Positions 1 to 8,583 of a DNA stretch of 64,000 nt are shown piece after piece (position 1 is the first letter of the stretch; every line of letters starts with the position of its first letter). The notes below the pieces were generated by a model. The model saw only the letters and a program-made list of their open reading frames with translations, had not been told where the DNA came from and did no database searches. The stretch comes from Fluviicola sp. XM-24bin1 (GTDB lineage: Bacteria > Bacteroidota > Bacteroidia > Flavobacteriales_D > Crocinitomicaceae): NCBI GenBank assembly GCA_003149635.1, contig QCWI01000009.1:62001-126000 (forward strand), in the 5' to 3' direction. Made by a program: the position numbers and the translations under genes.

Positions 1-875
1 AACACGGAGACGGAGTGAAAGTAGTGGCATTGTGGGTAGAGGACGCGCGCAAAGCGTACGAAGAAACTACTAGTCGTGGTGCGAAATCGTACATGGAACC
101 AACTGTTGAAACTGACGAACACGGAGAAGTAGTTCTTGCTGGAATTTACACGTATGGAGAAACGGTTCACATGTTCGTGGAGCGCAAAAAATACGACGGG
201 CCATTCATGCCTGGTTTTGTTGAGTGGAAATCCGATTACAACCCTGAGCCGGTTGGTTTGAAATACATCGACCACATGGTAGGAAACGTTGGATGGAACG
301 AAATGAACATTTGGGTAAAGTGGTACGAGGACGTAATGGGCTTCGAGAACTTCCTATCCTTCGATGACTCGCAAATTCACACTGAGTACTCGGCTTTGAT
401 GAGTAAAGTTATGAGTAACGGTAACGGGCGCATCAAATTCCCAATCAACGAGCCGGCGGAAGGAAAGAAAAAGTCTCAGATTGAAGAGTACTTAGATTTC
501 TACGAAGGTCCAGGTGTACAGCACATCGCTGTCGCTACGAACGATATCATTTCAACGGTATCGGACATGCGTAAACGAGGCGTAGAGTTCTTGAGTACAC
601 CTCCTGATGAATACTACAAAGCCGTTCCAGATCGTTTGTTGGCACATAACCATGAGTTGCGTGAGGATATCGAAACCTTAAAAGGTTTGGGGATCATGAT
701 CGATGCGGATGAGGAAGGATACCTTTTGCAGATCTTTACGAAGCCCGTAGAAGATCGTCCTACATTGTTCTTCGAGATCATTCAACGTATGGGAGCTCGT
801 GGATTCGGTGCCGGAAACTTTAAGGCATTGTTTGAATCTATTGAGCGTGAACAGGAGAAACGCGGAACATTATAA
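1..875 (+). CDS. hpd: 4-hydroxyphenylpyruvate dioxygenase, 3' part
   Basis: This enzyme converts 4-hydroxyphenylpyruvate to homogentisate in tyrosine catabolism. The reading frame is already open at the left edge (codons start at base 3), so the N-terminal part lies outside the window and the GTG at 15 is an internal valine. The three iron ligands expected for the family are visible: His in IDHMVGNV, His in GVQHIAVATND, and Glu in TLFFEIIQRMG. The C-terminal helix GFGAGNFKALFESIE is typical of bacterial HPPDs. A hairpin with a T-run follows. Tryptophan 2,3-dioxygenase lies 3 kb downstream, so two aromatic amino acid degradation genes are near each other, though not in one operon. Confidence 0.97.
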   Translation, partial: HGDGVKVVALWVEDARKAYEETTSRGAKSYMEPTVETDEHGEVVLAGIYTYGETVHMFVERKKYDGPFMPGFVEWKSDYNPEPVGLKYIDHMVGNVGWNEMNIWVKWYEDVMGFENFLSFDDSQIHTEYSALMSKVMSNGNGRIKFPINEPAEGKKKSQIEEYLDFYEGPGVQHIAVATNDIISTVSDMRKRGVEFLSTPPDEYYKAVPDRLLAHNHELREDIETLKGLGIMIDADEEGYLLQIFTKPVEDRPTLFFEIIQRMGARGFGAGNFKALFESIEREQEKRGTL

Positions 876-896
876 GTTCTGAAGAATAGTAAGAAG

Positions 897-925
897 AAGG
901 TCGTTCGAAAGGGCGGCCTTTTTTT
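897..925 (+). terminator. Rho-independent terminator after hpd
   Basis: AAGGTCG (897-903) pairs with CGGCCTT (914-920), with one G-U pair, and is followed by a T-run. It sits about 20 bases after the hpd stop codon. Confidence 0.75.
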
Positions 926-935
926 GCAAGAATTA

Positions 936-1013
936 AGGCGGAAGGCTAAAAGTAGAAGGCAAAAGGCCTTTCTGCTTTCTGCTTTCTGCTTTCTGCTTTC
1001 TGCTTTCTGCTTA
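936..1013. repeat. Pyrimidine-rich intergenic element with six TTTCTGC units
   Basis: Six perfect tandem copies of the 7-mer TTTCTGC occupy 969-1010. They are preceded by a purine-rich arm (GGCGGAAGGCTAAAAGTAGAAGG) that can fold back on the pyrimidine tract. Similar purine/pyrimidine mirror arms lie at 44815-44880 and 59565-59622, so this looks like a dispersed intergenic or terminator-like family. The rest of the 876-1149 gap holds no gene I can support. Confidence 0.6.
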
Positions 1014-1149
1014 CGATCCGAAAATATCCACCATCCACCGACAATTTAAAAACACTTCCACTATTCACCGAATTATACCCACAGTTCACCGATTTCCTCT
1101 TTTAATACCTCAACCACCATCATACATTTGAATCATCAAACAACAAGTT

Positions 1150-1890
1150 ATGAGAAGAAGACATCACAAACCGTTTAACCAAAACTCGAAAATCCTTGCA
1201 GGACTCTTCGTAATTTTCTTTGGTTCTGTATTCTTGGCGCAACAATCAGGAGTTGCTATTCCTGACGGATTACTTTCATGGAAAAGTATTTTGATCGCTG
1301 CCGGAATTGTTTCCTTAGTGCGACACAGATTCAAAGCGTTTATGGGATATGCAATGATTGCTGTCGGGTCTGCCTTCCTTCTAGATGACTATTACCCGCA
1401 ATGGATCGATGCTAAAATGGTCCTACCGGTACTTGTCATCGCCTTCGGGGTGGGAATGCTTGGTAAAGCCTTGAACCTCTTCGGTTCAAAAAAAAAACGT
1501 TCGCGGGAACATGTCATGTTCGATGAGGACATCGACATAACCGGAGACGATTTTATCGAGGCGACAACTCTGTTTGGTGGTGTTAAAAAGAACGTTACAA
1601 GTCAAAACTTTCGCGGCGCTGATATCTCCACCACTTTCGGAGGAACCGAGATCAATCTTTCCAAAGCTGATATTCAACAACCGATAACAATCAATACTCG
1701 AACGGCATTTGGTGGCGTAACGATCATCGTACCATCGAATTGGCAAGTGCATTCAGAAGTATCTGCCGTGTTCGGTGCTGTTGAAGACCAGCGAGGAATT
1801 ATGGATAGCGCTCAGGTCGACGAAAACAAAGTTGTCACCCTTGAAGGATCGTGCGTCTTTGGCGGCGTAGAAATCAAGAGTTACGTGTAG
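1150..1890 (+). CDS. LiaF-like membrane protein
   Basis: This 246-residue protein has four predicted membrane segments in its N-terminal half (about residues 15-31, 42-58, 63-80 and 88-112). A soluble beta-rich domain follows with repeated FGG/FGA turns (LFGGVKK, TFGGTEI, AFGGVTI, VFGAVED, VFGGVEI), the pattern of the LiaF/cell-wall-active-antibiotic response domain. In Firmicutes LiaF controls the LiaRS envelope-stress system. Here the stop codon overlaps the GTG start of a LytS-type kinase (TAGTG), and a LytTR regulator follows, so a role as sensory partner of that kinase is a reasonable inference. The start is supported by the Arg/Lys-rich cytoplasmic N-terminus. Confidence 0.85.
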   Translation: MRRRHHKPFNQNSKILAGLFVIFFGSVFLAQQSGVAIPDGLLSWKSILIAAGIVSLVRHRFKAFMGYAMIAVGSAFLLDDYYPQWIDAKMVLPVLVIAFGVGMLGKALNLFGSKKKRSREHVMFDEDIDITGDDFIEATTLFGGVKKNVTSQNFRGADISTTFGGTEINLSKADIQQPITINTRTAFGGVTIIVPSNWQVHSEVSAVFGAVEDQRGIMDSAQVDENKVVTLEGSCVFGGVEIKSYV

Positions 1891-2933
1891 TGACCGAAGC
1901 ACTCAAAAAAATAGCGTATTCTGTGCAATGGCAGGCAATGATTATCACATCGTTGCTTGTCTTTGCATTGTTTTTAAATCTGAGGGCAATTGGATTTCAC
2001 TATCAAACGGTATTCGTTGATACGATATCAATTTTCGCTTTCATCACCCTGAGCATCTTCTTACTTGATGTCATTCAACGCTACTACAATTCCAAACTTG
2101 CCTTTAACACAGGCAATACAGCACTCATTGTTTTGCTTCTGGGAATCACCCTGACCGGAAATTATTTCATAAGTACTAGGCTTCGTCATCCAATTGATGA
2201 TGATTACAAAGGGTATCTGTACTTCACATTTGCTTACCGCATTATCATTCTTAGTCTTCTTTTCTCGTTTGTGCATTTGCGCCAATGGAGTGCACGACGA
2301 CAAATCCGTGAAGATGAAGCTAAGAAACTCGCCGTAGCTCAACAGCGCGATATGGTGCAGATAGAGATCAATAGCATTCAACAACAATTGAAGCCGCATT
2401 TCTTGTTCAACAGCTTGAATTCCATCAACGCACTTACCATGTCGAATCCGGAAGAAGCCCAGAAAATGGTGCAATTGCTCTCGGAGTTTATGCGTGGATC
2501 GATACAACAGCATCAGAACGAATTGGTTTCCCTGGAGGAAGAAATTAGACACTTACGACTTTATACAGAGATTGAAAAAGTACGATTCGGTGATCGATTG
2601 AAGGTGGAGTACCAATTGGACGATGAACTTTTATCGAAGCAACTTCCCTTCCTAATTCTGCAACCGATGATTGAAAACGCTATCAAGTATGGATTGTATG
2701 GCAACACCGATGCAGTTACAATAACCATTTCGGCGCAAATGGATGAGAACAATTTACTTATTGAGGTTTCTAACCCTTTTGATGCTATTACGCAGCAGAC
2801 GAATAAAGGAACGGGCTTCGGGATTCAATCGGTTCAACGTAAACTGTTGCTGATCTACCAACGGAGCAATCTCTTGAAAACTCAAACGAAAAATTCGATC
2901 TTCACAGCAACGCTTAAAATTCCGCAACTATGA
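1890..2933 (+). CDS. LytS-family sensor histidine kinase
   Basis: About 347 residues. Four hydrophobic segments in the first 140 residues form a membrane sensor without a large extracellular domain. A His_kinase (PF06580) module follows, with the phospho-acceptor box LKPHFLFNSLNSI, then an ATPase domain with N-box LQPMIENAIKYGL and glycine box GTGFGIQSV. I chose the GTG at 1890 because it overlaps the TAG of the upstream gene, suggesting translational coupling; the frame is open further upstream to 1851, but that stretch lies inside the LiaF-like gene. The downstream response regulator overlaps by ATGA. Confidence 0.93.
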   Translation: MTEALKKIAYSVQWQAMIITSLLVFALFLNLRAIGFHYQTVFVDTISIFAFITLSIFLLDVIQRYYNSKLAFNTGNTALIVLLLGITLTGNYFISTRLRHPIDDDYKGYLYFTFAYRIIILSLLFSFVHLRQWSARRQIREDEAKKLAVAQQRDMVQIEINSIQQQLKPHFLFNSLNSINALTMSNPEEAQKMVQLLSEFMRGSIQQHQNELVSLEEEIRHLRLYTEIEKVRFGDRLKVEYQLDDELLSKQLPFLILQPMIENAIKYGLYGNTDAVTITISAQMDENNLLIEVSNPFDAITQQTNKGTGFGIQSVQRKLLLIYQRSNLLKTQTKNSIFTATLKIPQL

Positions 2934-3661
2934 AAAAAGTAATCATTATTGACGATGAGCCTTTGGCAAGATCTGTTGTGGAATCTTACTTGAAAGCGTT
3001 TCCAGAACTCGAAATTGTGGCCCAATGCCCAAACGGTTTTGAAGGATTAAAGGCCATTGAAGAACATCATCCCGAATTGGTTTTCCTGGACATTCAAATG
3101 CCAAAAATCAATGGATTTGAGATGTTGGAACTTATTGACGAGCCGCCAGCGGTCATCTTTACCACGGCTTTTGATGAATATGCCATCAAGGCGTTTGAAA
3201 CATCCGCAGTAGATTATTTATTAAAACCGTTCGCCAAAGATCGATTTGAAAAGGCGATAAACAAATGGATGGATTCGAATGTTCCAAGCACACCAGAACA
3301 ATTTCAAAATCTTGCGCAGTCACGATCTGATGAACATTTGAGAATCGTAGTGAAAGACGGAGGTGAAATCAAGATCATTCCAACCGTTGACGTCATCTTT
3401 ATTGAGGCCTATGATGATTACGTGAAAATTCACACCAAAGACGGCTATCACCTCAAGAAAAAGACGATGGGACATTATGAAAAAGCTCTTCCAGCGGAAA
3501 AATTCATGCGGATTCATCGATCTTACATTATCAATATTGATGCACTAAGTAAGATTGAATCGTTCGAAAAGAACAGTTATCGCGCGACGCTACTAGATGG
3601 AAACATTGTTCCTATCAGTCGCACCGCCTATCCCCTGTTAAAATCTACGCTAGGGCTTTAA
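2930..3661 (+). CDS. LytR/AlgR-family response regulator (LytTR)
   Basis: This 243-residue regulator has a receiver domain with acidic pocket DDE at residues 8-10 and phospho-acceptor Asp54 in LVFLDIQMP. The conserved Thr (FTTAF) and Lys (LLKPF) are present. A C-terminal LytTR DNA-binding domain has the typical IHRSYIINID core. It overlaps the kinase gene by four bases (ATGA) and is surely its partner. Its targets cannot be read from the window; autoregulation of the LiaF-like/LytS/LytR operon is plausible. Confidence 0.95.
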   Translation: MKKVIIIDDEPLARSVVESYLKAFPELEIVAQCPNGFEGLKAIEEHHPELVFLDIQMPKINGFEMLELIDEPPAVIFTTAFDEYAIKAFETSAVDYLLKPFAKDRFEKAINKWMDSNVPSTPEQFQNLAQSRSDEHLRIVVKDGGEIKIIPTVDVIFIEAYDDYVKIHTKDGYHLKKKTMGHYEKALPAEKFMRIHRSYIINIDALSKIESFEKNSYRATLLDGNIVPISRTAYPLLKSTLGL

Positions 3662-3700
3662 AATCCGTTGAAATCCAACATACAACTGATTAATATCATG

Positions 3701-3729
3701 TTTGCAGCGCGAAGATTTCCGTACATTTG
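3701..3729 (+). promoter_or_regulatory. Promoter of tryptophan dioxygenase gene
   Basis: TTTG at 3701-3704 and TACATTTG at 3722-3729, separated by 17 bases, fit the Bacteroidota housekeeping promoter (-33 TTG, -7 TAnnTTTG). The ATG at 3751 lies about 21 bases beyond the -7 box. Confidence 0.65.
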
Positions 3730-3750
3730 GAAGCAAGATTACCTGCACTT

Positions 3751-4716
3751 ATGACAAGAGAAGAACTACTGAAAGCCATTGACGAGAAGTATGGCGCCAT
3801 GGGACAAAATCCTGACACGTATTTATCCGGATTACTTCATGCCGAACCCATTACGTATTGGGATTATATTCAGGTAGAATCATTGCTTGGGCTTCAGATT
3901 CAACGCACCAATCTCAAAGATGAGATGGTTTTTATCATGTACCATCAGATCAATGAATTGCTTTTCAAAATGATTCTTTGGGAGATGGATCAAGTTTCGC
4001 ATGATGAAAGCATCTCAACGAAGAAATTTACGAAGCACTTGGATCGCATCAGTCGTTACTTCGATATGCTGGCCAACTCCTTTACGATTATGGGCGACGG
4101 AATGGACGTAGATCAATACATGAAGTTCCGTGATACGCTTACTCCAGCCAGTGGATTCCAAAGTGCACAGTACCGTAAAATTGAGTTCGCTTCCACGGAA
4201 TTGATCAACTTGATTGATTATCGTTTCAGAAGTTCAATTGATAGAAATACTCCGTACAATCATGCTTTCAATCACTTGTATTGGCAAGCAGCAGGATTGG
4301 ATCATAAGACGGGCAAGAAAACTAAACTTCTTTCCAACTTCGAGGATAAATACAAGGACGATTTCATTGGCTTCATGAAGGAATACAATTCGATCAACCT
4401 TTGGACGAAATTCAAAACACTTCCTGATGAAGATCGTAAGGATTTGGATCTGATCAACTCGATGCGCCATTACGATCATACGGTAAATGTGAAATGGGTG
4501 ATGCATCACCTCAATGCAGCGAGAAAATATTTGGAAAGCGGAAATGAAACCGCAGAAGCTACAGGTGGAAGTGAATGGCAAAAGTACATGCACCCAAGAT
4601 ATCAGCGTCGTATTTTCTTCCCGGAACTATGGACGGAAGCTGAAATGGAAAACTGGGGCGTTGACAATCTAGAGAATCATGCTGACTTGACCGATGCTGG
4701 TCAGATTCGATTGTAG
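3751..4716 (+). CDS. kynA: Tryptophan 2,3-dioxygenase
   Basis: This heme enzyme opens the indole ring of tryptophan to N-formylkynurenine, the first step of the kynurenine route. The 321-residue protein carries family hallmarks: the heme-pocket region DEMVFIMYHQINELLFKM with its conserved His, the motif SGFQSAQYRKIE, and the C-terminal substrate loop TGGSEWQKYM. The frame extends 24 bases upstream to a TTG at 3727, but that TTG is inside the -7 box, so ATG 3751 is the better start. It forms a single-gene unit; a repeat element follows. Confidence 0.96.
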   Translation: MTREELLKAIDEKYGAMGQNPDTYLSGLLHAEPITYWDYIQVESLLGLQIQRTNLKDEMVFIMYHQINELLFKMILWEMDQVSHDESISTKKFTKHLDRISRYFDMLANSFTIMGDGMDVDQYMKFRDTLTPASGFQSAQYRKIEFASTELINLIDYRFRSSIDRNTPYNHAFNHLYWQAAGLDHKTGKKTKLLSNFEDKYKDDFIGFMKEYNSINLWTKFKTLPDEDRKDLDLINSMRHYDHTVNVKWVMHHLNAARKYLESGNETAEATGGSEWQKYMHPRYQRRIFFPELWTEAEMENWGVDNLENHADLTDAGQIRL

Positions 4717-4746
4717 GTCAAGTTTAAACATCTAAATTTTCTTTTT

Positions 4747-4883
4747 ACCGCAAAGGCGCAAAAGGCGCTATCTGAAGGGCTGTATTTAATTGGTAATGAA
4801 CGCTAGATTATGACGCCGTCATAATCCCTTGCGCCCCTACTCATTCTACATAAATTTGTCTTGCTCCCTTGCGCCTTTGCGGT
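4747..4883. repeat. Intergenic element with 15-bp inverted terminal arms
   Basis: ACCGCAAAGGCGCAA (4747-4761) is the exact reverse complement of TTGCGCCTTTGCGGT (4869-4883). Between them lies a further palindrome, ATTATGACGCCGTCATAAT (4807-4825). No coding sequence is seen in the element. Partial matches to the arm (CCGCAAAGGC near 37253, CTTTGTGCCTCCGCG near 47527) suggest a dispersed family of the CGCAAAGGCGCAAAG kind often met between genes in Bacteroidota. Confidence 0.65.
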
Positions 4884-4968
4884 TGAAGATATTCTCTGGG
4901 CTTCCCAGTTCGGTGGTGGTAATATCTCTTTATTGGGGATTCCTTATTTTTACGGCAAAATCTATAAC

Positions 4969-5463
4969 ATGGCAGCAGAAGTTGGAATTATCATGGGAAG
5001 TACGTCGGATATGCCGGTAATGCAAGAAGCTATCGACATTCTGAAAGAATTGAACATTGAAACGGAAGTGAACATCGTTTCGGCGCATCGTACTCCAGAA
5101 TTAATGTTCGACTATGCAAAATCTGCTCACAAGCGCGGTGTTAAGGTAATCATCGCAGGTGCTGGTGGCGCTGCACATCTCCCTGGAATGACGGCATCTT
5201 TGACGCCACTTCCTGTAATCGGTGTTCCTGTGAAATCTCGAAATTCAATTGATGGTTGGGACAGTATCCTTTCCATTCTTCAAATGCCGGGAGGAATCCC
5301 AGTTGCTACTGTTGCACTGGACGGAGCTAAAAACGCTGGAATTCTTGCTGCGAAAATCATTGGTTCTGCGAACCCTGAGGTATTGGCTCGTATGGAAGCG
5401 TACATGGATGGATTGAAGCAAAAGGTGTTGTCGAACGCGGCTGAGATCAATACGTTTAAATAG
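4969..5463 (+). CDS. purE: N5-carboxyaminoimidazole ribonucleotide mutase PurE
   Basis: This 164-residue enzyme moves the carboxyl group of N5-CAIR to C4 to give CAIR in de novo purine synthesis. Class I PurE motifs are all present: GSTSDMPVM near the N-terminus, SAHRTPE with the catalytic His, AGAGGAAHLPGM, and GVPVKS. The start is the ATG of MAAEVGIIMG; the open frame reaches 36 codons further upstream, but only through the repeat element. The usual partner purK is not in the window. Facing it downstream is the NamZ-like gene on the other strand. Confidence 0.96.
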   Translation: MAAEVGIIMGSTSDMPVMQEAIDILKELNIETEVNIVSAHRTPELMFDYAKSAHKRGVKVIIAGAGGAAHLPGMTASLTPLPVIGVPVKSRNSIDGWDSILSILQMPGGIPVATVALDGAKNAGILAAKIIGSANPEVLARMEAYMDGLKQKVLSNAAEINTFK

Positions 5464-5487
5464 AGATAAGAACGCTCCTTCGTCGCT

Positions 5488-5590
5488 TAAAGAGTAAAGA
5501 TAAAAGACTTGTTCTTGGTTAGACCTGACGTCTTTTGGTGATAAATACGGAATTCGAGTAGATTATAGGTCTTTGCTCTTTTTTCTTTCC
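5488..5590. repeat. Intergenic inverted repeat, terminator-like
   Basis: A purine-rich arm (AAAGAGTAAAGATAAAAGAC) can pair with a downstream GTCTTTGCTCTTTT arm between two convergent genes. The 16-mer CTTTGCTCTTTTTTCT recurs in the gap after the LolC/E-type gene (about 8642-8657), so the same element flanks the namZ-lolE pair. Confidence 0.45.
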
Positions 5591-5606
5591 GTTTTTTGTC
5601 TTTCAT

Positions 5607-6875
5607 CTACTCATAGTACAAAAGATACTTCTTTCGCATCTCTTTATAGGTGTTTAAATCCTCTTGCCAGGTCTTCTTAATCTCCTCTTCTGTCATTCCT
5701 GCTTTCAACTGCTTTAGGATTTCATCCGTACCACAAAGCAGAAAGAACATACGCGTTTTCTTACCGCGGAATAAATCGCCATTCAATAATTGATAGGCAT
5801 CGATTAAATAACTGAGATCAATTTCATTCAGTCGATCATAAGTTCCGATTTCTGGTTTAACACCGTAGCAAAGCGATCCATTGTGTTTTGGGTTCTTGGC
5901 TCCGAAATCAGGCTCTGGGGTAAAGGAATACTCCAATGAATCCGGGAAGTCTGGGTGTCCGTAGTGTTCAAATGGATAAGGCGTTCCTCTTCCAACCGTA
6001 ACATCGGTAGCTTCTAACAAGCAAAGACTTGGGTACAATGTGATCGATTTATCGGAACGTAAATTCGGAGAAGGGCGCACGGAAACAGGCCAGTAAGAAT
6101 TGTGATAATAATGGTCACACTTCACCACGGTCAAATCGCATTTAATGCCGCCTTTTAACCATCCTTCGCCATTAATCATAGTTCCGTATTCACCGATGGT
6201 CATTCCATGTACTATCGGCACTGGATGCATTCCGACAAACGATTTAAATTCCGGATCCAACACAGGCCCATCGACGTAATGTCCATTCGGATTCGGGCGA
6301 TCTAAAATCATTACGGGGATATTTTGCTCTGCGCAAGCCTCCATCACGTAATGCAAGGTGGAAATGTAGGTGTAGAATCGAACACCGACATCTTGAATAT
6401 CAAATACCACAATATCGACTCCTCTTAACTGTTCCGCACTTGGCTTCTTATTCTTCCCGTACAAAGAGACTACCGGCACACCAGTTTGCTGATCGATACC
6501 GTTCGCGACATACTCTCCGGCATTGGCTTCTCCGCGAAATCCATGTTCTGGAGCGAATACTTTGGTAATCTTAATTCCACTGCTAATCAAGGTATCAACG
6601 AGATGTACCTGATCCACCAAACTGGTTTGATTTCCTACCACCGCGACATTCTTCCCTTTTAATGAATCTAGGTAAGCGTACATTTTCGACGCTCCCACCT
6701 CGGGAATCATTACGATTTCATCTTTCACCTTCTCATTTGAATCCTTGTTGGGTTCAGACGCTTCGGTATTCGCTGTGCACGAAAAAATCAAAAAAATAAA
6801 AATGCTTTTCAGGCAAAAAAGCTTTGTGTACTTTAGCCGAAAACCAGTCCCTTTATTGGCATTTGAATATTTCAT
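5607..6875 (-). CDS. NamZ-type exo-beta-N-acetylmuramidase (DUF1343)
   Basis: The protein belongs to the DUF1343 family, whose characterised member NamZ releases terminal MurNAc from peptidoglycan fragments. Recognisable blocks are NVAVVGNQTS, FAPEHGFRG, VVFDIQDVGVRFYTY, ILDRPNPNG, VHGMTIGEYG and the ERGTPYPFE-like segment GRGTPYPFEHYG. A short hydrophobic stretch ending in LIFSC reads as a lipoprotein signal, so it is probably anchored in the envelope. The start is uncertain: ATG at 6875 gives a long N-terminal extension before the signal and overlaps the divergent gene, while a CTG at 6812 would place the signal at the very N-terminus. Cell-wall recycling is the likely role. Confidence 0.88.
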   Translation of the reverse strand: MKYSNANKGTGFRLKYTKLFCLKSIFIFLIFSCTANTEASEPNKDSNEKVKDEIVMIPEVGASKMYAYLDSLKGKNVAVVGNQTSLVDQVHLVDTLISSGIKITKVFAPEHGFRGEANAGEYVANGIDQQTGVPVVSLYGKNKKPSAEQLRGVDIVVFDIQDVGVRFYTYISTLHYVMEACAEQNIPVMILDRPNPNGHYVDGPVLDPEFKSFVGMHPVPIVHGMTIGEYGTMINGEGWLKGGIKCDLTVVKCDHYYHNSYWPVSVRPSPNLRSDKSITLYPSLCLLEATDVTVGRGTPYPFEHYGHPDFPDSLEYSFTPEPDFGAKNPKHNGSLCYGVKPEIGTYDRLNEIDLSYLIDAYQLLNGDLFRGKKTRMFFLLCGTDEILKQLKAGMTEEEIKKTWQEDLNTYKEMRKKYLLYYE

Positions 6876-8583
6876 ATCAAGAAGAACGCTCAAGAGTGTT
6901 GTGCAAGGTAAGAAAGTTTCGAGACCTATTGTCCGAATCTCCATTTACAGCATTGCACTTGCGGTTATTGTGAACCTCGTCACTCTCGCTGTTGTTACTG
7001 GTTTCCAGCAAGAAGTTCGCCAAAAAGTAAAAGGCTTCGGTGCACACATCTTCATCATGACTGCCAGCGACTACAGTATCTTCGAAAGTGACCCTATTCG
7101 AAAGGATCAGGATTTCGTCGAGGAAATTGCTGCTATTGAAGGCGTTAAATCCATTCATGCCGTTGGTTACAAGCCGGTTTTGTTTCAGTCAAAAAAAGAA
7201 GAGATTTCGTATCAATTACCGAGCGGAAAAGACACAACAGAAACCCAACAAAACGTTTTCGCGACGGTCATCAAAGGAGTAGAAGATTCTTATGATTGGT
7301 CATTCTTCAAGAAGCACATGGTAGAAGGGAAGATTCCTGAATTTGGAGATAGCATTTCGAACAAGGCACTAATCTCAAAGAAACTAGCTGACGATCTACA
7401 TTTCCAAACGGGAGATACCGTGGGCGCTTTCTTCGTTAGGAACATGCCAATCAAGCAGAATTTTATCATCTCAGGAATTTACGAGACGGGATTGGAAGAA
7501 TTCGATAAGAAATTTGTTCTTGGAGATTTGCGCTACGTTCAAGTGTTGAATGATTGGGGTATCCATGCGTTGATAGAACTGGAAGACACTTTAAAGACGG
7601 ATTATCCCTACGAAGATTTTCCAAATATTCCTTACCGACGATTGGCATTTCGAGCTAATGTTACGGGCGGAAATGGATATCACCGATATAATTGGGGACG
7701 CGGCTTTAGCAACAATAAGTTTCATTATATCTGCCCAACAAACGATACGATCATTCAACTCATTGCCAGTGATCATTTGGGTGATTATTACGCACCGATT
7801 GAAACAACGGCGATTCCAGATACCGCCTACGTCAAGATTTCCATTGAAGGCGAACCATATGCACCTTGTAATTGCGAAATGGATGAAACGGGGGAACTCA
7901 AACGCGAATTCGATCCATCGACGGGTAAGTTCAGCGTAAGCACACCCTACAAACGAATTACCTACGAAATCATTCCGGGAAAAGGGCAGTCGCACCATTA
8001 TGTAGGAGGTTTTGAGGTCAACGTCCACGATTGGGAGAGACTGGATGAATTGCACGAGAAAATAGACCAGCAAGTCTCGTTTATTCCAAGTCCCCACAAC
8101 GAGCAATTAAAGGTGACATCGATTAAAGAGAATGAGAACGACATCTTCGTTTGGCTCGGATTCTTGGACATCAACGTGATTATTATTCTGGTTCTGATGA
8201 TCATTATCGGAATCATCAACATGGGATCGGCATTGTTGGTGCTTATTCTGATTCGTTCAAACTTCATTGGAATTTTAAAATCTATCGGTGCCACCAACTG
8301 GAAAATCCAGAAGATCTTTTTGATTCAAGCTTCCTTCTTGATTGGCCGCGGAATGATCATCGGAAATATCATTGGCTTGGGAATTTGCTTCGCTCAGAAA
8401 TGGTATGGAATCATTCCATTAGATCCGAAGGTGTATTACTTAAACCAAGTACCAATTGAATTGAACTTCTGGCACTGGCTCTTCCTGAATATAGGTACAC
8501 TGCTCGTTTGTGTTTTAGCCCTCACCATTCCAAGTCGCGTGATTAGCCGTATTTCTCCTGTGAAAGCAATTAAGTTTAATTAG
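6802..8583 (+). CDS. LolC/LolE-type ABC transporter permease (FtsX family)
   Basis: A lipoprotein-releasing-type permease of about 594 residues. There is one N-terminal membrane segment (ISIYSIALAVIVNLVTLAVV), a large periplasmic domain, and three C-terminal membrane segments including the FtsX motif LVLILIRSNFIGILKSIGAT. In Bacteroidota this single-permease form is thought to take lipoproteins out of the inner membrane for delivery to the outer membrane. ATG 6802 is used here, but TTG 6856 (MAFEYFISRRT...) would give the usual family N-terminus, would remove most of the overlap with the divergent NamZ gene, and is preceded by TACTTTAG, a near -7 box. The matching ATPase is not in the window. 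Confidence 0.9.
   Translation: MLFRQKSFVYFSRKPVPLLAFEYFISRRTLKSVVQGKKVSRPIVRISIYSIALAVIVNLVTLAVVTGFQQEVRQKVKGFGAHIFIMTASDYSIFESDPIRKDQDFVEEIAAIEGVKSIHAVGYKPVLFQSKKEEISYQLPSGKDTTETQQNVFATVIKGVEDSYDWSFFKKHMVEGKIPEFGDSISNKALISKKLADDLHFQTGDTVGAFFVRNMPIKQNFIISGIYETGLEEFDKKFVLGDLRYVQVLNDWGIHALIELEDTLKTDYPYEDFPNIPYRRLAFRANVTGGNGYHRYNWGRGFSNNKFHYICPTNDTIIQLIASDHLGDYYAPIETTAIPDTAYVKISIEGEPYAPCNCEMDETGELKREFDPSTGKFSVSTPYKRITYEIIPGKGQSHHYVGGFEVNVHDWERLDELHEKIDQQVSFIPSPHNEQLKVTSIKENENDIFVWLGFLDINVIIILVLMIIIGIINMGSALLVLILIRSNFIGILKSIGATNWKIQKIFLIQASFLIGRGMIIGNIIGLGICFAQKWYGIIPLDPKVYYLNQVPIELNFWHWLFLNIGTLLVCVLALTIPSRVISRISPVKAIKFN

Noticed and set aside
969-1010. A CRISPR-like array
   Set aside because: The units are 7 bases with no spacers, so this is a microsatellite.
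1851-1889. GTG at 1851 as start of the LytS-type kinase
   Set aside because: It would encode a basic stretch inside the LiaF-like gene; GTG 1890 overlaps the upstream stop and gives the expected N-terminus.
3727-3750. TTG start for tryptophan dioxygenase
   Set aside because: The TTG lies inside the TACATTTG promoter box; ATG 3751 fits the promoter and the family.
4829-5020. Short plus-strand frame overlapping the purE start
   Set aside because: It runs through the repeat element and the wrong frame of purE.
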